From contig MNCI01001832.1 of NCBI GenBank assembly GCA_015680685.1, positions 370,811 to 434,810 on the forward strand: a stretch of 64,000 nt of DNA, read 5' to 3'. Within the stretch, counting starts at the first letter, position 1. The number at the start of each line of letters is the position of its first letter. Below the pieces are notes generated by a model, which saw only the letters and a program-made list of their open reading frames with translations, ran no database searches and had not been told where the DNA came from. The DNA comes from Gnetum montanum. Its lineage: Eukaryota; Streptophyta; Gnetopsida; Gnetales; Gnetaceae. Positions 33,801 to 45,250 of the stretch are shown here, in pieces. Both the position numbers and the translations under genes were made by a program.

Positions 33801-33839
33801 TGAGCATATGCTAGCTAACACAACAAGCACATCATTAGA

Positions 33840-35850
33840 TGGACAACCACGCTCCATATTTTAAATCTCCTTCTTTTAACTTAGTTGTGGGGGAGATGGC
33901 AACTCATGCTAACCATACAAAGTGACTCAGTTTTTCAAACTTTTTTTTATACATTTTTTATTTTATAATTTTTTGTTTTACACATTCTTTTTTTTACATC
34001 TTTTTATTTTTATGTTATTAATCTTTTCTAATTTTTTTGCACCATCATTAGTACATTTGCTATTTCTAGAATATTTTATGCTTTCTTTTATATTTTCTTT
34101 TATTTTATTTTGGTGTGATTTTCTAATTTTTTGTTAATAAGTGCCAGGTACAATGGAAATGTGTTACTTGATGGTGGTATGTATTATTTTTATTTGTATT
34201 TGATTGTTGATGTCTAGTTTCTTGCTTTGAATTTTGTTATAGATAATTAGGACATGGTTTCTTTTCATGTAATAGGTAGTGAGTCCACAAAATCCACCCA
34301 TCCACAAACTCTATGGTTTTCCTTATTTTGGAAACATGTAGTCCTTTTTTCATTAATAAAACTCTAATAAATTTGTAACTTTGGTAGGTTCTGGAATTGG
34401 AAAGGATTCAAAGGTTTGAATAGGGTGTGCCTTCAAGGGGATTTGGTATTGTTTGTGCTTTTCCATTTGCCTGGGTGCATTTGTGTTTTCATGAATTTCT
34501 TACCTTTCCCTGTCATCCAATAAAAGGAAGTTGACTAAGCCCTTGCATGGTGTGGTTCTCATCAAGAAAAAAATTATGAGAATTCAAAGCACACCCATTG
34601 GACAAAATAAATGCACGTGTCTTTGCATGATGTGGTTTCCATTTAAAAAAATGAGAATTCAAAGCACACCCCTTAGATAGAATAAATGGGCTACAAGCAC
34701 TAGTTATGGAACTAGTCTCCTCTAATTAAGGCCCTTCCTCACCTCCTACTTCTTCTCTAATAAGAAATAGTGGTTGTTTTGTGGGAGCACTCTTGTGTCT
34801 TAAGGGATGGATTAGCCCTAGAATGTCAATGCAAAGTTACTGAATGTGGTTGGTTTTGGTTTGGACTAAGAATGGATTCTATCAAGTCATTTAACCACAA
34901 AATCCACAAGGGACTTGATGTGACCATAATTAGGAACTCCATTTCACACACACTCTCTCATCCATCTATGCTTTTCATGTCTCACCTCATTGCCAATTAT
35001 ATGTTTTGGTTCAATACCCTAGTTTGATGTGTCAGAATTCTTAGTTAGTTTCTTCTGGGTTTTTGTACTTAACCTTCTATAACCATTAATCATCTACAAA
35101 GCCGATAAACTCTTTGGTTTGAAGTTATGCAAGGGCATAAAAGGCCTGTGCCTACTTTGGGGAGGATCCACTTACATATCTTTTGCTTGGGTCAATTAAG
35201 TTCTTTACCCTTAGACACTCTTACAATTAAATTATTTTTGTTTACCCCATCAATGACATGCAATTGTACACATCTTCACAATATTTTTTAGTGAATTCTT
35301 CTTTTCATTGTGGTGAATTCTTATACCATCTTCAAATATTTCCTTGTGTTAAATTTTTTTCAATTTAATGGACCACTTGTCTATTTTACCCTATTTTTCA
35401 ACATTCCTGCTAATTGAAGAAACCAATCCACTAAAATCACAACTGAGCCAAGTATAACCACTGATGAGACATTGCATACTAATTCATGATTTTGTTGTGA
35501 TAGCAATGGGAAGAATGGATTAGAAGTAAGACTATATTTACCAAGGTTGATGCAATAGTACAACATAATGAGGACCATTGATGATCAAAGGATTTCTTCT
35601 CTCTCTCACATTCTTCTACTACCAACAGGTGTTGGATGTCAATGTTATACAAAGCGCTCACTTCTCTTATCATGAACATCCCATTTTGTAAAAATTGTAA
35701 TTCTATACACTTGGACACTCAAATTTGTTGTTTCCATTGAGTCAGTTTATATGTCAACCATTAATTCCATACCTGCCCAGCATATTTTGTACAGAACTTG
35801 TTCCTACTCTTCTTCACTTTAGGACAAGTTTTTATTCAGTTGTGGAGGTA
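33840..35850 (+). other. 3' noncoding region of element 4
   Basis: Starts at a polypurine-like GTTGTGGGGGAGATGGC (33884-33900), then a T-rich tract, two tandem copies of the conserved hairpin (34549-34595 and 34628-34670), a conserved block near 35090-35180 shared with 46500-46580, and the terminal CATACCTGCC box. A polypurine tract TCAGTTGTGGAGGTA precedes the LTR. No ORF2 is present; the short open frames are not credible. Confidence 0.7.
34549..34595 (+). repeat. Conserved 3'UTR hairpin (element 4, copy 1)
   Basis: GGTGTG and TTCTCAT pair with ATGAGAA and CACACC, with TTCAAAG bulged on the 3' side and an A-rich loop. A mutated second copy follows at 34628-34670. Confidence 0.75.
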
Positions 35851-35865
35851 TGATGAACATGTGTT

Positions 35866-35958
35866 TAACATTAGCCACAATGTCACGTACATGATGTCAA
35901 CATCTACCTACAACATCGTGTATGTGATGTCAGGGTGTATACCCCTAGGCTATAAATA
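35866..35958 (+). promoter_or_regulatory. LTR promoter of element 4 (full array)
   Basis: Units CACGTACATGATGTCA and CGTGTATGTGATGTCAG, then CTATAAATA. 47 bp longer than in the sister LTR. Confidence 0.7.
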
Positions 35959-36000
35959 CTACACCTAGGCTCCAGTTTTCATAGTTAGTTTTTGGTCTTT

Positions 36001-36005
36001 CTTAG
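36001..36005. repeat. TSD CTTAG (left, element 5)
   Basis: Repeated exactly at 44443-44447. Confidence 0.95.
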
Positions 36006-36230
36006 TGATGAGTGGCGAGATACCCCTACACTCAACCATACGAATACGAGCATTCTCACGTGCGATCCGGTCGAACTCCGCAGACAGACTAGTTGTGGAA
36101 CCTAGACAATTAGCCTTAGGTTGCAATTTGCTATCTTCCCACCTGGACTAGTATTATATTTGTCATGTGTGGTTTAGTCCATAGTGAGGTGTATGATGTG
36201 GTTACTAATCTAATGCTACTCCTGAAGGCA

Positions 36231-36231
36231 N
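36231..36231. other. Assembly gap placeholder (n)
   Basis: The sister LTR has roughly 110 extra bases (about 43869-43973) between the same flanks. Confidence 0.8.
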
Positions 36232-36625
36232 TCTTGGACTTCATGCACGACTACCACTGGGATTACCAAGCGTAGATCCTAGGTACACCATTGGGATACC
36301 AAGTAGTCACACTTAAATGCTCGTAATCAAGTCGTACTCATTCCGCGTTCTAGGAGATAAGGGTGAGAGAGAAAGTAGTAAATAACAATTAAATAAAAAA
36401 ACAAATAAATAACAAAGTGAATGCTGCAATGATGAAGTAATCTCGATCTTTATTATCGGTCATGTGCACGTCCAAGTACATCACACTTGAATAAAGAATG
36501 CCGTACAATTACATTCACCACACTGCGGGTAGACACTGGAAAATAATCTAACTCTGGAGGGATCAAACTGCTAGAGCTTCACTACTTCTAACTCCTAATA
36601 TCCCAAACAAGGGAGAGTTGCTTCT

Positions 36626-36692
36626 TATTTATAGACATTACAGTAGACTGCGATATCGCATATGCGATATCGTAGGGAAGACGCGATATCAC
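36626..36692 (-). promoter_or_regulatory. LTR promoter of element 5 (3' LTR)
   Basis: TATA plus three decamers. Two, GCGATATCGC and GCGATATCGT, are separated by ATAT. Confidence 0.85.
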
Positions 36693-36701
36693 GTCCCATC
36701 A

Positions 36702-36869
36702 TACCCCCACAATTGAATAAAAAATCATCCTCGAGTTACAAAGAGAACAAGCTCCATTGATTACATAGTGGATAGGTATGGGATTATTAACTGGAAAAAG
36801 AAATGAACTAATACCGTAGTGTGGGAAGACACAACACAGAAAAATACTACAACTACAAAAATGTGAAAC
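36702..36869 (-). other. 3'UTR and polypurine tract of element 5
   Basis: Minus strand: after the ORF2 stop comes the conserved ATAATCCCATACCT box, AACTCGAGGATGA and then TTGTGGGGGTA at the LTR. Confidence 0.75.
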
Positions 36870-39653
36870 TCATGTAGTTCCTGGTGGCGGTGGCTCCTCC
36901 ATGGGTGCTTTCCCTTTGTCTTGTGCTCTAGGATTTGAAGCTTGATGGCATTGAAGTATTGCTTGGAGCTTCTCCTCTTTCGTCCAAGTGTCTTTTGTTG
37001 TCCATGCGAGTGTTCTGATGTTTGACGGAGTCGACACTTCCCACGGACAAGGTAGTTGTGGGAACATCTGGTTGGCTTTGACGTACCATGCCGCGAACAC
37101 CCGTCATTCCTCCTCATAGGCTCTGGCTTTGTTCTTGTATTCATGAAGATCTGTTATCCATCGAGCCAAGTCATTTGCAACATCTTTCTATCCTTAGTAG
37201 CTTGCTTTTACCACCTCGAGTTCAGAATTTGCAACATCAAGTTTTTCTACCAGCTTCTTGTGCTCTACAACTTCTACCTCATATTTGAGATGGGTGGAAG
37301 CTACCTGCTACTTGAGCTTTGACCTCGGGTGCCCTGATGTTAACATGGAAAGGTTGGCATATCTAAGGTTTGTCAACTCCATGTATTCTATCATGTCTTG
37401 GATCTGCAGGTCCTAGTTTTTAACTTCTGCTTGGTGGGCAAAGGCGTAAGTGTCCAATATGGCCCTCCAATCAATGTGTTGAGCACTGATAGTGTTGATT
37501 TGAGCCTTGGCCATATAGATTTCCCTCTCCAAGATTTTTTTATACATCCCCACCTAATCCTAGAAGTGCTCCTTCAGCTTCTCATATCGTTTAGCCTCAT
37601 TCTTCCATGCACTTATCTCAATTGCTGACTTTTGGTGAATAGCGCATACCTCGTCCATTGAGAGGGTTCGATTCTCTCTTGCTAAACGGCTTACATCTCA
37701 ATTGACCCAAATGAATTGTTCTTGTAGCTAATGAAAGTATTCATCAAGAACATTCTTTTGTTTCTCTACAGAGGTCAATTGAAGGTTATTTGCAAGCAAC
37801 TGCTTATTTTCTTCTTCTAAGGCCTTAAGTGCCTTAAGATGCGCATGAGTTTGTGCCTTTGCTGCAGAAGCATCCCAAATAGTCGTCTCCTTTTTTTCTG
37901 CCACCTTCTTATTCTCTACTATTAATGTTGTTAGTTGCTCTATTCTAAAATCTTCTAGCTGGACGATGGGAAAAAAATTGTAGAGGATCCCGCTGTGCTA
38001 CTTGTAAGGCCACAAGCTACTCTTGTAATTTCTGCACTTCAACTTTAGCATGCTCAACCCTTACTTCGAATATGACCAGCTTCCCCTTTGTGGAAATGAG
38101 GTCTGATTGAATTGCTGTTACATCTTGGGGGATGTCAAACAGATACATCATGAATTACCTTAATTGAAGTAATCTATCAAGTACATCCTCATGTTCCGTA
38201 GGAGTCATCGAGGTTTCGACAAGAGTTTGAGCATCCCGTGCTCCTGATAGATCTGCCGGTGGCATAATAGGTACATTAAAGGATTCCTTGATGTGGTCAG
38301 CGATCACTTCAGTAGCTCCCACGGCATTTTGGTATTGCATGACCACCACAATGGCCCCTTCACTAGTCTCTAACTGCATCTGGAAAGATGTTGTGTTTCC
38401 TGAGATCTATTGTAACCATCTACTTTCCCCTCCTCCTGTTTGAATTGAAAATTCATCCCTTATGTGATCTAATGAAATAGTAGGCTGTTCGGCATCATCG
38501 ATGACATGGAAGAGGTTTGCATCATCACGACTTCCCCAGCTAATTATCTCAGCGATGACCCTAAGATGGCTCATCGATGATCTGTAGTCTTGTAGTGGCG
38601 GTGGCGGTAGCTGATCCTGACATGTGCCTGGCCTTGCTTCTTGTTGTTGGCTGGGACCTGTGGCTAGAGGTTGACTGGTTCCAACCACATGTTCTTCTTC
38701 TTGCTCTTCTTATTCTGGTCCCAGCTCTTCACCAGTGCTCTTTCTTAGAGCTGGCACCTTTAAAAATTCAGTATAAGAAGCATTCTGGGCTTTTCACAGG
38801 ACGTCATTTGTGTATCCCTGAATACCAGCCTATTGGCACAATTTTCTAATAAGGTAGGGGAACGGCAGCGCCATCTTCCCTGACTTCCGTTCTTCAAATC
38901 GCGTTAGGATCTTCGTCAAATATAGATGGGGAAGGTTAGCATTAACCTTTCCCATCAACACTACACATCCTCTTGCCGTATACGTAGATATTATTTTCAA
39001 ACCTTTTGTGGGAAAGTGGTGATAGGTTCCAATTTTAAAATAAACTCTTTCTTTCATCGTCAACTCACCAAAAGCTTTATCTCTGCCATAAGCCTTCTCT
39101 AACCAATCCCTTCGCACATCAGGGTCTGAACAGGTAGATAACTGAGCAACATGGGGCCCTGTGTTCAGAAGGTTTAACGCTTCTAAAATTTCCTACACAG
39201 AGAAGTCTACCATCACACCACAAATATTTTTATAGTTGTGCCTTACTCCATATTGTGCTAGAACTGGTACATTTCACCTAAGTACTAGGCACTGCTTTCA
39301 GAGAGGACAAGCCATATAGGAGACCCTTTGAGGTGATCCCTACTAGCCTCAAGAGCGAACTCTGCAAAAGATTCGAAGTTTAGCTCCACAATCATCGTAG
39401 AAAATGTGGACTTCTCATGGATAGCCTAAACACATTCGAACGGCAACGTGAGTTGTTGCCCTGGTTTAGGCGTAGCAGCAGCCCCTCCTTCTGCCTACTC
39501 GGACCGTCCAGTAGGAGGTTCTTCTTGATGGATGCTAAATGATTGCACCTCCTATTCTATATGTTGTCCAGCAGGGCCTTGTCTTCCACCTCTCTGAGAT
39601 TGTTTCATTCCACCTTGAATAGGACCCTCCTGCTGTGCACGTTTCAGGGCCAT
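36870..39653 (-). pseudogene. ORF2 of element 5 (extra 3' gene)
   Basis: About 930 codons starting MALKRAQQEGPIQGG at 39653, just after a splice-acceptor-like TGATTTCAG. A domain at 39117-38830 (KERVYFKIGTYHHFPTKG ... MALPFPYLIRKLCQ) resembles the putative plant transposon protein domain. A Gln/Pro-rich linker follows (38688-38407), then a conserved block (TEVIADHIKESFNVP, 38379-38155), a Glu/Gln/Lys-rich coiled-coil segment (about 38100-37150) and a C-terminal block CPWEVST...TKEEKLQAIL ending EEPPPPGTT. Stops are few and mostly TAG at Gln. Function unknown; a DNA-binding or structural role is possible, and an env-like identity cannot be excluded though no signal peptide or membrane segment is seen. 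Confidence 0.75.
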
Positions 39654-40122
39654 TCTGAAATCACATGGATCAAGCATTAGTAAGGTTTTTTTTAAAGTCA
39701 TGTTATAGCTTACTTCTTGTCTTAATTAAAGATCTTATGTTATAACGTGTGATCATGCCCAAAAATTGTAATAATGGGTCTTGTGACTTAGGTGGTTTCC
39801 ATTTTAATCTCCCAGTGTACCTAAGGTCATATGATTTTTGGAACAATTATTCTAAGTGTTAAGTTAATTATCCTAATTGATGTCCTTTGGGTGATGATAA
39901 ATTTCAAAAATGTTAGGCACTTTTCAGCAAGTGTCTCTCCCCCACGATTAAGCTGAACACTCCGGGTTCAAGCAGGTTCAAACGGAATTAAAATCAAAGC
40001 ACCAGCGTGCGAGATATGAATGAAAAAGCAAGGGTCACACAATCGCAAGTCACAGAGGAAAATTTCAAAAACTCCTCCCGTGTAAATGGCAAAATGATGC
40101 TAAGTGTTGCGTTGGGGGTTTC
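39654..40122 (-). other. 5' leader of ORF2 in element 5
   Basis: About 470 nt from TATA to ATG. It contains another TCGTGGGGGAGAG polypurine-like motif (39940-39955) and ends in GTGATTTCAG, an acceptor-like sequence. No donor could be assigned with confidence. Confidence 0.5.
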
Positions 40123-40195
40123 CTATTTATAGGAAAATAGGACGCGATATCGCGTACGCGATATTGCATACAATGCATCGCATATGCGATATCTC
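40123..40195 (-). promoter_or_regulatory. Internal promoter of ORF2 (element 5) with LTR-type palindromes
   Basis: Minus strand: CTATAAATAG at 40123-40132, preceded by GCGATATCGC at 40143-40152, the spacer GTAC, then GCGATATTGC, and further GCATATGCGATATC units to 40195. The layout copies the LTR promoters of the same element (decamer array, then TATA), although this is inside the element and not an LTR. Confidence 0.8.
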
Positions 40196-41560
40196 GACCC
40201 TACTAATGTGAGACACATGAAAATATCAAATTTTTAATGATTTTTCTTGAAATTAAGGTTGGAAATTGAGGACATTAGCAAGTATTAAGATATCCTAGGG
40301 TAATTTCATTGATTCAAGAGGCACTCTTAATGATAATGATGTGAACTTTAGCAATAAAAATTTGGCGGTTACGAAAAAAGGGAATGTAATGGTACATTGG
40401 AACATTAAAATTTAGAGGGATAATAATAGGGAAATAAAATTATGAAAAATTAAGCTGAGGGTAAGAAATGGTGTGTGTAAGCTATGTTTGAAGTGAAAAT
40501 CACAAGAATTACACAAGTGGGTCCTTTCCAAAGCAGGTTTCAACCTATAATGCCCTTGTGTAACCACACTTAAAGTGTCCATGGGTACTAGAAGGATTAA
40601 CTGTAATCTACACTAACTCCACAGAACACACACATGTAAATGACACCAGAATGAAATGAAAATTCTATGCTACATGGGACACAAGCTACAATTACCCGAA
40701 CAGTGAGATGAGACGAAGTATAGAAGGGATTGTAGAGATTGGGACATGAGGTAACTGACTCAGGGCATAGTGAATCCTGCGTGTAAAGCATGATTAACGT
40801 GTCATTAACCCATTATTCTAAGATCAAGACCAAGTCCATCCTTCTAATCAGTGACATCGCATTGTTTTATCCCATGATGAACAACTACGAGAGTACCATA
40901 ATAACAAGGTGTACAATCACTTGGCGTTTTGTTCAAGGGAGGAGTGATTTTTATTTTATGGCACTTCCTTTTCTCTTTTTTTTTTCTTTTTCACTTTACT
41001 GAATCCATAGAAGCCACCAACCTTCAGGCATGGGTGCCCTTTTGATTACTCTTACTCCCATTTTTCATTAGATCTACAAGGATCTTAGTACAACCACATT
41101 GCATGATAACTTCCACAGACGTCACCAAAGAGAATCCACAAGTCCCCTTGATGTCGCATCCTAATCATTCCCTCTTGGTCCATCCATCTTCATTTTGGGT
41201 GCAATGAACACAAAATTAATTTTTAAGTTTTAAAATGTTCAAGAATATCACTGTACCCTTTGAACAGAACCTCTTATTTGTAAAATGGATGAGTGGATGT
41301 AATGGGCTCACTGTTCCAAATAATTGATTACTCATGACTTAATAACATAGAACACACCTCAACCAATGATCCACATGAGTGTTTTATTCGTAGATGAGAT
41401 TACTTACAAAAATGGAAAAAGACAAACACACACAAAAAAAAAGATAAAACAAAAAATTGAAAAATGAAAAACTGGAAAACAAAAATTTGAAAAATTAAAG
41501 AAAATGAAAAATATTTATTAATCCTGCTTATTATTTAGAATGGGGGATATCCCCCATAAC
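40196..41560 (-). other. Noncoding region between gag and ORF2, element 5
   Basis: No pol genes. It starts after the gag stop with a TTATGGGGGATATCC motif (41543-41557), a T-rich tract (41420-41520) and a block at 40510-40590 (minus GCCCTTATAGG..., AAAGGACCCACTTGTG) homologous to the 3' noncoding regions of elements 2, 3 and 4. Confidence 0.65.
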
Positions 41561-43512
41561 TAATCAGTTGAGGATGGCAAGGATTAATAAATGGAAGATA
41601 AGGATCCTTGCATGTTTGAAGTATTGGAACGGGTCCATACTTAGCCCATTAGGGTTCACACACTTGATTATAGTAAGCATAGTGGGGCACTTTATACGAT
41701 GTAGTTCCCAGATAACGAGTTGACCCACTATGATGTTTGTGACCATTAGATGGTATGCAAGGATTAGAATGATGCCTCCCATGGTTGTGTTCATTGGGTT
41801 GAATTGTTGTTGGAGCGTGAGTTGGTGGCCTTGATGAAGTTACATGAGGCGTTGGGTTTGAAGGTAAGGGTGCACCATAGTATGGGACTTGTGCTGGATT
41901 AGAAGATGCAGTGGCCTAAGAATTGTGTTGTCCCTTCTTACAGCTGTGTTTAAAGAAAGGATGCTTTTGATGTTGTGGAGTCATCTCACTGCTGTTAGTA
42001 GCAGTAGCATAAGTGTTGTTCATGGGTTGTTGTGGTGGTGCAGGCATCTTAGGAATAGTTGGTGGCACTGTGGAAGGAGGGAAAGGATGAGAATGTTGAA
42101 AGTTAGGAGGAATATAAGGTGCACAAGGTGGTGGTTGTGTTGGAGGCATGGGTTGATAGTATTATGGAGAATGGTATTGTGGTGAGATAGAGTATGTTGG
42201 CCCAAATGGAGAAACGTTGAATGTGATAAGAATTTGAGTTCAGAAAATATGAAGGGTGCCGCCAATCTAAGGGTGGTCTCCCCCACGACTGGGATTGCTG
42301 CCACTGTGATCGAACACAGTATCTCTGTATGAACTCTAGATGTAGCGTGTTTCTCCAATGCTCATGTAAGTGTAACAATATCGGGCATTGACCCTTGGGG
42401 TGATCGTACAGGCATATGTTACATTCATACATATGATTGGTAGTTGAGCTCCTGTTCTCCTTATCCCTTCTTTCCGATTGTCTACTATTTCGTCCTGCTT
42501 CTTGGGTTGTCAAAACTCTATCTCCAATGATGTTGATATATTCTCCACACTTTTTATTTATCCATTCCAACATCTTATTGATCTTTGCCTCAGCTGCTTC
42601 TAACAATTGTTGTATTGGCAAAGATGATGTTTCCACCTTGAGATTGGTTGATTTCTCCTTTTTATGATCATGGGCCCTTGTTGAGTTGAAATCTTGGTCC
42701 CGTTGATGTTTTTCAACACTCTCCCATCTAGCCAATTCTCCTTCTTCTTCTACTACCTGCTTAACAAGCTCTTGGATTCAATGGGTTCGTAGTTGGCATA
42801 GTTGACCTTGGGCATACGTTCCTAAGGTCTCTCTTGTTTCATTACGTAGCCCATCAATGATATGGTACATTAGCCTTTCCTTGGAAAACCCATGGCCTGG
42901 ATAGTTGTTTAAAAATGCGTAATATCTTTCTAAGGCCATGTCCAAGGGTTCATGTTGTGCTTGTTTCCATCCTTGGATTTGTTTCCTCAAGGCTGACACT
43001 CTTGCATAGGTTTGATATTTTCCATTAAAGACTTCTACCATTGTTGACCAGTGTTGTATCGAATTTGGTTTTAATGATCTATACCATACTTTTTCTTGGT
43101 CAACTAGTGTCATGGGAAAGAGCTTAATTTTTTGCCAACCATTATCAATGTTGTTCCACATATAGGCATTGCAGAAGGCTTGTAAATGTTGATGCGGATC
43201 TAAGTCATAGCCTCCTGAAAATTTGGGAAAGTTGTTTAAATCGAGCCTGGGTAGATGGCTCTCTTTATGATGCCTACGTGAGATTTGAACAACCTCTTGT
43301 ATTTGCGTGAAGCTTGTAGTGGCCAGTGGGGGTTCATCGTCATCTTGTAAGTTATGCTTTCTTTTGTTGGGATGATGTTGTTTTTGTTCATTTTTATAAG
43401 AAACTCCCACTTCAGGTTGTATACTCCAATCTTCATCATTATATAGTTCGTTGGTTCTCCAATGAAATTCCTCACTAAGTGTGGCGTTATTATCATCTTG
43501 TAGGAGAGGCAT
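41561..43512 (-). pseudogene. gag of element 5
   Basis: Starts MPLLQDDNNATLSEE and lacks the YTHPDEY N-terminal block of the other gags. The capsid core is 43290-42800 (FPKFSGGYDLDPHQHLQAF ... WYRSLKPNSIQHWSTMVE ... DGLRNETRETLGTYAQG). A single TGA at 42778 separates it from the C-terminal half (42735-42103), which has a coiled segment and the intact variant zinc knuckle CNICLYDHPKGQC (C-X2-C-X3-H-X4-C). A Pro/Gln/His-rich tail extends to about 41565. Nearly intact; spacing to PBS is about 110 bp. Confidence 0.87.
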
Positions 43513-43624
43513 TGTTGTGTGTGAATTTATGTGACTTTTTATAATTACTTCTTTCTAAGAGATATATCGTTAAGTCCTATACAGTGACCTTGTATGATAT
43601 AACTAATCTAGATAACTAGCATCG

Positions 43625-43642
43625 TCCCTAGCAACGGCGCCT
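43625..43642 (-). other. Primer-binding site of element 5
   Basis: Minus AGGCGCCGTTGCTAGGGA, one base from the LTR; complement of the tRNA-Asp 3' end with few changes. Confidence 0.85.
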
Positions 43643-43643
43643 A

Positions 43644-44442
43644 TGATGAGTGGCGAGATACCCCTACACTCAACCATAAAAATACGAGCGTTCTCATGTG
43701 CAATCCAGTCGATGTCCGCAGATAGACTAGTTGTGGCACCTAGACAGTTAACCTTAGGTCACAGTTTGATGTCTTCCCACCTGGACTAGTATTATATTTT
43801 TCACGTATGGTTTAGTCCATAGTGAGGTGTATGATGTGGTTCCTAATCTAATGCTACTCCTGAAGGTAATGAAAAATAATATTAACTAAGCTAAGCTAGG
43901 AGGAAAAGGCTAAGAGAATCTAATCTAGCCTAAGTGCGATTTGCAACCGATTCCTTGATCAACCGTACACAGCTTGGACTTCATGCATGACTACCACTGG
44001 GATTACCAAGCGTAGATCCTAGGTACACCATTGGGATACCAGGTAGTCACACTTAAATGCTCGTAATCAAGTCATACTCATTCCGTGTTCTAGGAGATAA
44101 GGGTAAGAGAGAAAGTAGTAAATAAAAATTAAATAAAAAAACAAATAAATAACAAAGTGAATTCTGCAATGATGAAGTAATCTCGATCTTTATTGCTGGT
44201 CATGTATGCATCCAAGTATGTCACACTCGAATAAACAATGTCGTACAATTACATTCACCACACTACGGGTAAACACTGGAAAATAATCTAACTCTGGAGG
44301 GATCAAACTGCCAAAGCTTCGCTACTTCTAACTCCTAATATCCCAAACAAGGGAGAGTCGCTTCTTATTTATAGACATTGCGACAGACTGTGATATCGCT
44401 GCGGATGCGATATCATGGCCTATGCGATATCGCGTCCCATCA
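43644..44442 (-). repeat. 5' LTR of element 5 (799 bp)
   Basis: TGATGAGTGG...CCATCA; minus TATA 44366-44374; AATAAAG-type signal in R. Confidence 0.92.
44366..44435 (-). promoter_or_regulatory. LTR promoter of element 5 (5' LTR)
   Basis: Three decamers (GTGATATCGC, GCGATATCAT, GCGATATCGC) plus TATA; spacers differ from the sister LTR. Confidence 0.85.
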
Positions 44443-44447
44443 CTTAG
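44443..44447. repeat. TSD CTTAG (right, element 5)
   Basis: Copy of 36001-36005. Confidence 0.95.
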
Positions 44448-45134
44448 TCAGAGTAGCAAAGCTCTTGTCATTTCTTTTTCTCAAAGTTAGAATTTTTTCT
44501 AAGTGCCCGTAGAAGGAGTCTAGGTTTATATGGTTCTTTGTTCAAGCACTGATGTACCTGAGCGTAGTAGTGTGATGGAAATAAAATGAACTATTTTGAC
44601 AATCCTTGTAGCACTAACAATATCTTAATATTTCCTTTATTGCAGTTTACTTTTTTGCTCTTTATTTTAATGCATTTGAATTAAGAAATTTATTTCTAGC
44701 AGTTAATGAAGGCAAGCATGATCAGTTTGAGCATTCATATGGTACTTGGTAATCCAGCAACACTTAACATTTGGTAGCCCAACAGTGCTATATGTATTTA
44801 GGATGTGTTTAGGAAAGTGGGAAAATTACTTGTGTTAGGCTAGATAGGTAATAAATGAGTTAGATTCTAAGTTACTCTACTCTTCATTTTTGTTGTAGGC
44901 AACCAAATCCATAAAATATAAAGTAAGAAAAATCATATACCTCAATTCCACTTAAACCATACCCTTGAACCTCAAAAGTATAATTGGGAAAAGAATGAAT
45001 GTTCTCAATGCCCATTTCACTTCCTAGAAGAGCTAGTGCATTAAATAACTATAGGTCCATCAAATTTGACTAGATCATGTGTAACGCCTTAGTGATTTGT
45101 ATGGTTGGACATAGGGGTACCTCGTCACTCATCA
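44448..45134 (+). repeat. 3' LTR of element 4, part 2
   Basis: Continues from 36005, homologous to 26840-27528, ending GTCACTCATCA. Confidence 0.92.
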
Positions 45135-45250
45135 ACATCCAACAAGTAAAGCCTTTCCTTGAACCAAGATAGGCCAATGTAACTACTGCCTCAACAGATG
45201 GACAATCGCATTCCATTTTTTGGATCTCCTCCTTCCAACTTAGTCATGGG
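45135..45250 (+). pseudogene. Integrase 3' end of element 3
   Basis: Begins with the TSD ACATC, then CAACAAGTAAAGCCTTTCC, homologous to the end of element 4 pol (NIQQIKLF). Confidence 0.75.

Larger units (their letters stand above)
35851..36005 (+). repeat. 3' LTR of element 4, part 1
   Basis: TGATGAACATGTG start; array at 35870-35930; TATA 35950-35958. Interrupted at 36005 by element 5; resumes at 44448. Confidence 0.92.
36006..36701 (-). repeat. 3' LTR of element 5
   Basis: TGATGAG...CCATCA ends; minus TATA at 36626-36634; three GATATC decamers at 36650-36692. n at 36231 hides about 110 bp present in the sister LTR. Confidence 0.92.
36006..44442 (-). mobile_element. Element 5: gag + ORF2, no pol (8.44 kb)
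   Basis: Complete minus-strand insertion with LTRs 36006-36701 (3') and 43644-44442 (5'), TSD CTTAG and PBS 43625-43642. Encodes gag (43512 to about 41560), then a noncoding region with no protease, RT or integrase, an internal promoter (40123-40195) and ORF2 (39653-36870). Non-autonomous but with both non-pol genes still nearly open, which makes it one of the youngest coding copies here. Confidence 0.93.
26721..45134 (+). mobile_element. Element 4: gag-pol element without ORF2, inserted in element 3
   Basis: LTRs 26721-27528 and 35851-36005 + 44448-45134 (the 3' LTR is split by element 5). Own length is about 10 kb. Contains gag, PR, RT, RNase H, integrase and the 3' noncoding region, but no ORF2. 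TSD ACATC. The palindromes upstream of its TATA are of a third type (GTACATGATGTCA-like). Confidence 0.92.

Noticed and set aside
42770-42790. A TGA in gag of element 5 and one in gag of element 2 (13781) in the same conserved region, as a possible programmed stop
   Set aside because: Aligning the flanking LRSH/LRTH and EEGEL blocks shows the two stops are three codons apart and other copies have Gln or Arg there, so they are independent mutations.
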